A DNA stretch of 64,000 nt from JBEDUK01 sp963781595 (lineage in GTDB: Bacteria; Actinomycetota; UBA4738), in the NCBI GenBank assembly GCA_963781595.1, contig CAWAGG010000006.1:2666001-2730000 (forward strand), given 5' to 3'. The number at the start of each line of letters is the position of its first letter. Position 1 is the first letter of the stretch. This document shows, piece by piece, positions 58,374 to 64,000 of this stretch. Made by a program: the position numbers and the translations under genes. The notes beneath the pieces are model-generated. The model ran no database searches. It was not told the DNA's origin and worked only from the letters and a program-made list of their open reading frames with translations.

Positions 58374-59012
58374 ATGCCCAGCAGGCGGGTGGTCGAGGCG
58401 ACCGACGAGATCGCTCGTCGCGACCCGGCGATGGCGGCGTTGATCGAGCGCGCGGGCCCGTGCGGGCTCCGTGCCAGCCGGGACCGCGCCGGTGACTTCG
58501 CGGCCCTCGTCGAGGCGATCGTCTACCAGCAGCTGGCCGGTCGCGCGGCGGCCGCGATCCACGCGCGGTTCCGGGCGCTCGTGCCGGGCGCGCTCACGCC
58601 CCAGGCGGTGGCGGCGCTCCCGGAGGGCGAACTCCGTGCAGCCGGCCTCTCGCGCGCGAAGACGGCGTCGATCCAGGACCTCGCGGCGAAGGTCGCCGGC
58701 GGGACGGTCCCGTTGGACGGCATCGCGCGGCTGTCCGACGAAGAGGTGATCGCGCGCCTGACCACGGTCCGGGGCATCGGACGGTGGACGGCGGAGATGT
58801 TCCTGATCTTCAGGCTGGCCAGGCTCGACGTCTGGCCGGTGGACGACCTCGGCGTGCGCTCCGGCTACGCGATGACGTTCGGGCTGGACGGCGGGCTCAC
58901 GGGGAAGGCGCTGCAACCGCTCGGCGACCGCTTCCGTCCGTACCGCAGCGTGGTGGCCTGGTACTGCTGGCAGGCGATGCGGCTCTCCCGGGGCGAGGCA
59001 CTGCGACGCTAG
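58374..59012 (+). CDS. alkA: DNA-3-methyladenine glycosylase II (AlkA-type)
   Basis: A 212-residue HhH-GPD base-excision enzyme that removes alkylated bases. The helix-hairpin-helix is RLTTVRGIGRWTAEMFLIF (residues about 129-146) and the catalytic Asp lies in VWPVDDLGVR (Asp157 or 158). AIVYQQLAGRAAAAIHARF is the usual first core helix. It lacks the N-terminal Ada/AlkA beta-domain, so it belongs to the short form. No Fe-S Cys loop. It converges with the sortase gene. Confidence 0.9.
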   Translation: MPSRRVVEATDEIARRDPAMAALIERAGPCGLRASRDRAGDFAALVEAIVYQQLAGRAAAAIHARFRALVPGALTPQAVAALPEGELRAAGLSRAKTASIQDLAAKVAGGTVPLDGIARLSDEEVIARLTTVRGIGRWTAEMFLIFRLARLDVWPVDDLGVRSGYAMTFGLDGGLTGKALQPLGDRFRPYRSVVAWYCWQAMRLSRGEALRR

Positions 59013-59035
59013 CTGGTCCCAGAGCGGGGCCCGCC

Positions 59036-59824
59036 TCAGCGCGCAGCCGCCGCGAAGACGATCACGTTGTCCACGTAGTGCCCGGTCGAACGGTCGAACG
59101 CGCCCCCGCAGGTGATCAGCCGGAGCGCCGCGTACGGCTCGGGGCCGTAGACCTCCTGCGTCGGGAAGTGCATCTTCGGCACCTGTTCGAGCCGCTGCAC
59201 CACGAACCGCACCTGCGTCCCGTCCTCGCGCTTGACCCACACGGTATCGCCACGTCGCAGCTGTCGGAGCGCGAAGAACACGGCCGGCCCGGACTTCGAG
59301 TCGACGTGTCCGGCGATCACGGCCGAGCCCTTCTCGCCGGGCGACGGGCCGCCGGCCCACCAGCCCGCGACCGCGAAGTCCGACGGCACCTCGAGCGAAC
59401 GGTCGGGCATGAGGCCCAGGCGAACGAGCGACGACGACACCGCGATCGAGGGGATCCAGATGCGCGTCGGCGGACTGTGCGGCAGCGGCGTCGCTGCTCC
59501 CTGGCCGGTCGGCGCCGGCGGTGGCGGTTGCGCCGGCTGGCCTGAGACGCCGGTCCCATCGTGCGGCGGGAGCTCGATGCTCGTGCCGAGTCCACCGCCG
59601 AGCGACCTCGGCCGGGAGGCGTCCGGTGGCCCGGCCGCGGCTTCCGACGCGGATCCCCGAGCGGTGATCGCGAGCCCGATGCCCAACCCGGCGCCGATCA
59701 GCGCCAAGGTCGCGGCGCCGATCACCGCCATCCTCACGATCCGGTCGCGACGTTCCCCCGCCCCCGGGACGACGAACGAGAACCGATGCCCGCCGGCGTC
59801 GTCAGGGTCGCGTGCGTCCGACAC
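59036..59824 (-). CDS. Class F (or E)-type sortase
   Basis: A 262-residue membrane-anchored transpeptidase. N-terminal cytoplasmic part, membrane helix near residues 32-52 (AVIGAATLALIGAGLGIGLAI), a Pro/Gly linker, then the sortase barrel with RIWIPSIAVSSSLVRLGL. The catalytic His is in VIAGHVDSKSGPAVF, Cys in LRLITCGGAFDRSTG. GTG 59824 starts 4 bp after the stop of the IPT/TIG protein gene, so the two are co-transcribed and the surface protein is its probable substrate or partner. Confidence 0.88.
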   Translation of the reverse strand: MSDARDPDDAGGHRFSFVVPGAGERRDRIVRMAVIGAATLALIGAGLGIGLAITARGSASEAAAGPPDASRPRSLGGGLGTSIELPPHDGTGVSGQPAQPPPPAPTGQGAATPLPHSPPTRIWIPSIAVSSSLVRLGLMPDRSLEVPSDFAVAGWWAGGPSPGEKGSAVIAGHVDSKSGPAVFFALRQLRRGDTVWVKREDGTQVRFVVQRLEQVPKMHFPTQEVYGPEPYAALRLITCGGAFDRSTGHYVDNVIVFAAAAR

Positions 59825-59828
59825 GGCC

Positions 59829-61331
59829 TCAGGCTCGCCGGTACCAGAACCTCACGGCCGCGAGGCCCGTCAGGGACAGGGCGATCAGCGCGATCGGGAT
59901 CCACGGGGAACTCGTACCCGCCGTCCCGCCCGCGCCGGTGCCCACGCCGCCCGACGGGGTCCCGGTCGCGTAGGTGAACTGGTCCGCCGAGTGCTTCGCG
60001 CTGGTTCCGGACGGGGTCTTGACCGTCACGTGGACGGTCCCGCTGCCGCTCGGACTCACCGCGGTGATCTCCGTCGAGGACACGATCTTCACGCTGGTCG
60101 CCGCCGTTCCCCCGAAGCTCACCTCGAGCGTCCCGAGGAAGCCCGAGCCCTTGATCGTGACCTTCGTGCCGCCGGACGGCGAGCCGGAGCTCGGCGTCAG
60201 GGACTTCACGACCGGCAGGCTCTGGTAGGTGAAGTGGTCCGCGGCGACCTTCGCGCTGGTCCCCGAGGACGTGGTGACGCGGACGTCGACCGTTCCGGTG
60301 CCGGCCGGCGCGATCACCGTGAGCGACGTTCCCGACGCGACGTCGACGTGCGTGCCCGCCTTCTCTCCGAACGCCACCTTCAGCGCGCCGACGAGGTTGT
60401 GGCCCCTCACGAGGACCTTCGTGCCGCCCTTCGTCGACCCGAACTTCGGCGCCAGCGCGGTGATGCTCGGAGCGTTCTGGTACGTGAACGTCGACGCGTC
60501 GCTCGTGCCCGACGTCGTGAGGACCCGGACGTTCACGTCGCCGAGCGACCCCTTCGGACTCTTCAGCGTGATCGTCGAGCCCCTCTTGTCGACGTCGAAC
60601 CCGCCGGGGCCGATCGTGTCCTTGCCCCAATCGACCGCGAGCGCGCCGACGAAGTTCGCGCCGTGGATCTGGACCACCGTCCCGCCGGCAGGCGGTCCGC
60701 TCGGCGGGTCGAGCGCCCCGATCACCGGCGGTCCTTCATACGTGAACCGCGCCCCCGAGCCGTTCGAGCCGGACGGCGTCGTGACCGTGACGTCGACCGG
60801 GCCGCTCCCTCCCGGGGTGATGGCCTGGATCGTGTTCGCGTCCTTGACCTTGAAGTTGCCCGACGGCACGAGGCCGAACTCCACGTCGGTCGCGCCGACG
60901 AAGTTCGAACCGGTGATCGTCACCGTCGTACCGCCCTCGAGGGGCCCGCTGGCCGGGACGATCTTCTTGACCACAGGAGCGTCCTGATAGGTGAACCTGT
61001 CAGCATCGGACACCGGGCTGATGCCGCCGGACGTGGTGACGCGCACGTCGACGGTCCCAGCGGATTGCGCCGGGCTCACCGCGATGATGACGGTATCGAT
61101 CGTCTGCGAGAAGCTCGCCGAGACGCTCCCGAAGTCCACTTCGGTCGCGCCCGTGAAGCCGACCCCGGTGATCGTGACCGAGGTCCCGCCGCCCACAGGT
61201 CCGCTGGGGGGGCTGACGCCCGTGACGGCGGGCGGGCTGTTCCTGGATGCCAGGGCTCCGACGGGGGCCAGGGCCGCGACGAGTACGACGACGACGGAAA
61301 CCCCTCCGAGCCAGCCAACGCCACGCCTCAT
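59829..61331 (-). CDS. Surface protein with five IPT/TIG domains
   Basis: A 500-residue exported protein. The signal peptide is VSVVVVLVAALAPVGALA. Five Ig-like IPT/TIG domains of about 85-90 residues each start with P-x-V-x-x-[IL]-x-P-x-x-G and contain GGTxVxIxGxxF; each ends in the strand xxFTYQ/E/A. A Gly/Thr linker leads to a C-terminal helix (WIPIALIALSLTGLAAV) and basic tail (RFWYRRA), like a sortase-sorted protein, but no LPxTG-type motif is seen before it. ATG 61331 chosen by the signal. Adjacent to the sortase gene. Confidence 0.87.
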   Translation of the reverse strand: MRRGVGWLGGVSVVVVLVAALAPVGALASRNSPPAVTGVSPPSGPVGGGTSVTITGVGFTGATEVDFGSVSASFSQTIDTVIIAVSPAQSAGTVDVRVTTSGGISPVSDADRFTYQDAPVVKKIVPASGPLEGGTTVTITGSNFVGATDVEFGLVPSGNFKVKDANTIQAITPGGSGPVDVTVTTPSGSNGSGARFTYEGPPVIGALDPPSGPPAGGTVVQIHGANFVGALAVDWGKDTIGPGGFDVDKRGSTITLKSPKGSLGDVNVRVLTTSGTSDASTFTYQNAPSITALAPKFGSTKGGTKVLVRGHNLVGALKVAFGEKAGTHVDVASGTSLTVIAPAGTGTVDVRVTTSSGTSAKVAADHFTYQSLPVVKSLTPSSGSPSGGTKVTIKGSGFLGTLEVSFGGTAATSVKIVSSTEITAVSPSGSGTVHVTVKTPSGTSAKHSADQFTYATGTPSGGVGTGAGGTAGTSSPWIPIALIALSLTGLAAVRFWYRRA

Positions 61332-61398
61332 GCCGTCCCCCTTCCGATGGCGGCCAATGCATAACAGGTCACCGTCGCGTTGGGAAGGGGCCAAAAGG

Positions 61399-62868
61399 CT
61401 ACAAGATCCGGGCCCTCAACAGGTCTCCCACCAGCTTCGGGTTGGCCGCGCCGCCGGTCTTCTTCATGACCTGACCGACGAGGAACCCGAGCACGCCGTC
61501 CTTGCCGCCGCGGAACTGCCCGACGGGCCCGGGGTTCTCGGCGATGACCTCGTCGACCACGGCACCGAGCTCGCCGGCGTCGGAGACCTGCCGCAGGCCC
61601 AGCCGCGCGACGACCTCGTCGACGCCCTCGCCGGTCTCCACCATCCGCTCGAGCGCCGCCTTGCCCCCCGCCGACGACAGGTTCCCGATGTCCACGTCGT
61701 GGACGAACGCCCCGAACCCGTCCGGCCCGATCCGCAGCTCCTCGTACCCGTCGAGGCCGAGCCGGTTCACGTGCGAGGCGAGGTCCTGCGTCATCCAGGT
61801 CGCGGTGCCGGCCGCGGATCCGCCCGCGGCGACCGCACGTTCGAAATAGTCGGCGCCACCGGCGGTCGCCCCGACGAGCCGAGCGATGTCCGGACGAAGG
61901 CCGTACCGCGCTTCCAACCGGGCGCGCCGCGCCGCCGGCAGCTCGGGCAGGGAGGCTCGGACCTCCTCGACCCAGGCGGGCTCCGGTTCGATGGAGGTGA
62001 GGTCGGGCTCCGGGAAGTACCGGTAGTCGGACGCGTACTCCTTCGACCGGCCCGGCGTCGTGAGCCCCTGGCGCTCGTCCCAATGCCGGGTCTCCTGGAC
62101 GAGCCGTTCGCCGCGGTCGAGGGCTTGCCGCTGCCGGCCCTCCTCGAACTGGAGCGCGCGATGCACCGACCGGATCGAGTTCAGGTTCTTCACCTCGATC
62201 TTCGTGCCGAACCCCTCGCTCCCGAGGGAGCGCAGGGAGATGTTCGCGTCGCAGCGGAGCGAACCCTCCTCCATCCGGACGTCCGACACACCGAGATCCT
62301 TCAGCGTCGCGCGCAACTCGGTGACGTAGGCGCGCGCCTCCTCCGGTGAGCGCATGTCGGGCTCGGAGACCACCTCGACCAGGGGAACACCGGCCCGGTT
62401 GTAGTCCTCGAGCGCGTAGTCGGCCGCCGCGATCCGGCCTGTGAGGCCGGCGTGCGAGGTCTTGCCCGTGTCCTCCTCGAGGTGGACGCGGGTGATGCCG
62501 ATCCGCCTCGTCTGGCCGTCGACCTCGACGTCCAGGTGCCCCCCGACGCAGAGCGGGAGGTCGTACTGGCTGATCTGGAAGTTCTTCGGCATGTCCGGAT
62601 AGAAGTAGTTCTTCCGGTGGAACAGCGAATGCGGCGCGATGCGACAGTCGAACGCCAGCCCGATCCGGATCGTGAACTCGATCGCCCGCTCGTTGGGCAC
62701 CGGGAGCGAGCCGGGGTGGCCCAGGCAGACGGGGCACACGAGGGTATTCGGTTCCGCGCCGAACTCGTTCGCGCAGCCGCAGAACATCTTCGTGGCCGTC
62801 GAGAGCTCGACGTGGCACTCCAGGCCGATGACGGTCTCGTAGGTCGTGGTCGTGGCTCCCTCGTTCAT
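61399..62868 (-). CDS. gatB: Asp/Glu-tRNA amidotransferase subunit B
   Basis: A 489-residue GatB that binds mischarged Glu-tRNA-Gln or Asp-tRNA-Asn and activates the carboxyl group with ATP. Marks are VIGLECHVELSTATKMFCGCANEFG, the zinc Cys pairs (CGC and CPVC), FHRKNYFYPDMPKNFQISQYD and GVPLVEVVSEPDMRSPEEA. The C-terminal YqeY-like tail ends QVMKKTGGAANPKLVGDLL. ATG 62868 overlaps the gatA stop as ATGA. Confidence 0.95.
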   Translation of the reverse strand: MNEGATTTTYETVIGLECHVELSTATKMFCGCANEFGAEPNTLVCPVCLGHPGSLPVPNERAIEFTIRIGLAFDCRIAPHSLFHRKNYFYPDMPKNFQISQYDLPLCVGGHLDVEVDGQTRRIGITRVHLEEDTGKTSHAGLTGRIAAADYALEDYNRAGVPLVEVVSEPDMRSPEEARAYVTELRATLKDLGVSDVRMEEGSLRCDANISLRSLGSEGFGTKIEVKNLNSIRSVHRALQFEEGRQRQALDRGERLVQETRHWDERQGLTTPGRSKEYASDYRYFPEPDLTSIEPEPAWVEEVRASLPELPAARRARLEARYGLRPDIARLVGATAGGADYFERAVAAGGSAAGTATWMTQDLASHVNRLGLDGYEELRIGPDGFGAFVHDVDIGNLSSAGGKAALERMVETGEGVDEVVARLGLRQVSDAGELGAVVDEVIAENPGPVGQFRGGKDGVLGFLVGQVMKKTGGAANPKLVGDLLRARIL

Positions 62869-64000
62869 GACGCCTCAAGCATCCGGGGCCGTTCGACGAA
62901 CCCGATCGCCTGCTCGGCCGCGTGCGCCACGCGCAGGACGGTCGATTCGTCGCGCAGCCGGCCCATCAGCTGGAACCCGACGGGCAGGCCGTCGGAGAGC
63001 CCACAGGGGATGCTCACGGCTGGGATCCCGGCCATGTCCGCCGGGATCGTGTAGATGTCGGAGAGGTACATCGCCCACGGGTCGCCCGTGCGCTCCCCGA
63101 TCGGGAACGCCACGGTCGGCGACGTCGGCGACGCGATCACGTCGACCCGCTCGAAGACCCGCTCGAAGTCCCGGATCACCAGCGTCCGAACCTTCTGCGC
63201 CTGGCCGTAGTACGCGTCGTAGTACCCGGCCGACAGCGCGTACGTCCCGAGGAGGATCCGGCGCTTCACCTCGTCGCCGAACCCGGCGCCGCGGGTCCGC
63301 AGGTTCATCTGCTCGACGTCGCCCTCGGCATCGAGCCGCAGCCCGTAGCGGACCCCGTCGTAGCGCGCCAGGTTCGACGAAGCCTCGGCGGGCGCGATCA
63401 GGTAGTACGCCGAGAGCGCGTAGTCCGCGTGCGGGAGCTCCACGGGCTCGACCGTCGCGCCGAGCCCCTCGAGGCGGGCGATGGCCGAAGCCACGGCGTC
63501 CCGGACACCGGGCTGCAGTCCGTCCATCGACAGCCACGACTCGACCACCCCGACCCGCAGGCCCTCGACCCCGCCCTCCAGGTCCGCGCGGTGGTCGGGA
63601 ACCGCGTCGGGCAGGCTGGTCGCGTCCAACGGGTCGTGGCCGGCGATCGCCGACAGGAGCGTGGCCGCATCCCGCACGTCGCGAGTGAGCGTCCCCACGT
63701 GGTCCAGCGACGACGCGAACGCGATCAACCCGTATCGCGACACCCGGCCGTAGGTCGGCTTCATGCCCACGACGCCGCACAACGAAGCCGGCTGCCGGAC
63801 CGAGCCGCCCGTGTCGGTGCCCAGCGCCCAGACGGCCTCCCCGGCCGCGACGGCGGCCGCGGAGCCGCCCGAGGAACCGCCCGGGACCGTCGCCGGGTCC
63901 CACGGGTTGCGCACCGGCCCGAACGCGGAGTTCTCGTTCGACGAGCCCATCGCGAACTCGTCGCAGTTCGTCTTGCCCACGAGCACGGAGCCGGCGGCGC
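62865..64000 (-). CDS. gatA: Asp/Glu-tRNA amidotransferase subunit A (5' part outside window)
   Basis: The C-terminal 378 residues of GatA, the glutamine amidase that supplies ammonia to GatB. Visible are LVGKTNCDEFAMGSSNENSA, the amidase signature VPGGSSGGSAAAVAAG with the cis-Ser, and GTDTGGSVRQPASLCG with the nucleophile Ser. The catalytic Lys lies upstream of the window. The open frame continues to base 64000 without a start that gives a full protein; the GTG at 63986 is internal. Confidence 0.95.
   Translation of the reverse strand, partial: AAGSVLVGKTNCDEFAMGSSNENSAFGPVRNPWDPATVPGGSSGGSAAAVAAGEAVWALGTDTGGSVRQPASLCGVVGMKPTYGRVSRYGLIAFASSLDHVGTLTRDVRDAATLLSAIAGHDPLDATSLPDAVPDHRADLEGGVEGLRVGVVESWLSMDGLQPGVRDAVASAIARLEGLGATVEPVELPHADYALSAYYLIAPAEASSNLARYDGVRYGLRLDAEGDVEQMNLRTRGAGFGDEVKRRILLGTYALSAGYYDAYYGQAQKVRTLVIRDFERVFERVDVIASPTSPTVAFPIGERTGDPWAMYLSDIYTIPADMAGIPAVSIPCGLSDGLPVGFQLMGRLRDESTVLRVAHAAEQAIGFVERPRMLEAS

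Noticed and set aside
59829..61331. Search for an LPxTG sorting signal at the C-terminus of the IPT/TIG protein
   Set aside because: No LPxTG, LAxTG or NPxTG motif occurs before the terminal membrane helix, so a standard sorting call is not supported.
1..64000. Mobile element, prophage or integrated island
   Set aside because: No transposase, integrase, terminal repeats or att-like duplication near the tRNA was seen, and codon style is uniform.

Overview
This 64-kb window has the high GC (roughly 70% by eye), dense packing, frequent GTG starts and 4-base ATGA/GTGA stop-start overlaps of an actinobacterial chromosome. The best lineage marker is an MshC-like mycothiol ligase gene (13352-14473). 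Class F-type sortase, WS/DGAT, short -10-only (TANNNT) promoters next to start codons and the paired deoC/ALDH genes agree. No genus can be named; a poorly sampled environmental Actinomycetota (possibly a metagenome assembly) is my inference. There is no phage, IS element, CRISPR array or rRNA. No gene-free stretch exceeds 300 bp; the longest is about 207 bp between bmp and deoC.

Layout. 1-5.1 kb: the end of a TPR protein, a two-subunit GMC dehydrogenase, a zinc alcohol dehydrogenase and a Tat-exported amine oxidase. 5.2-14.5 kb: a GNAT acetyltransferase with a striking in-frame 15-bp repeat; a minus-strand operon of BHMT-like methyltransferase, sarcosine-oxidase-like flavoprotein, GNAT and esterase (frameshifted); then mshC, a GH9 cellulase and a CocE-type hydrolase. 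14.6-18.6 kb: ECF sigma factor with DUF4349 membrane protein, etfBA, and a heptad-repeat membrane protein. 18.6-30.5 kb: a nucleoside uptake and catabolism island (upp, deoA, rbsK, a BMP-type ABC importer, deoC, two ALDH-family genes). 30.5-38.1 kb: a MerR regulator with its own 19-bp-spacer promoter, DUF2630, an isochorismatase, an MFS exporter and glcDEF. 38.2-42.4 kb: tRNA-Glu, a mini J-protein, an orphan small ORF, fadD-like ligase and WS/DGAT. 42.4-50.8 kb: a rhamnulokinase-like gene and a signalling block (PAS kinase coupled to a response-regulator/thioredoxin-reductase-like fusion, a second membrane kinase, a Ser/Thr kinase). 50.8-58.3 kb: a minus-strand run of class V aminotransferase, serA, PLP decarboxylase, ilvE, FAH-family protein and gltX. 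58.4-64 kb: AlkA-type glycosylase, a sortase with a five-IPT/TIG surface protein, gatB and the 3' part of gatA.

How the genes work together. The nucleoside island is a complete-looking route: import, phosphorolysis, uracil salvage, ribose phosphorylation, deoxyribose-5-phosphate cleavage and acetaldehyde oxidation; its importer promoter region carries a perfect 16-bp palindrome. The BHMT/sarcosine-oxidase pair suggests glycine betaine demethylation. The 51-58 kb operon links serine synthesis, branched-chain transamination and glutamyl-tRNA charging.

Four genes (6.3, 45.45, 48.71 and 53.23 kb) are each broken by a single-base indel while both halves remain well conserved. This may mean residual sequencing errors rather than four true pseudogenes, although the eight-G tract at 45.45 kb could also be a slippage site.
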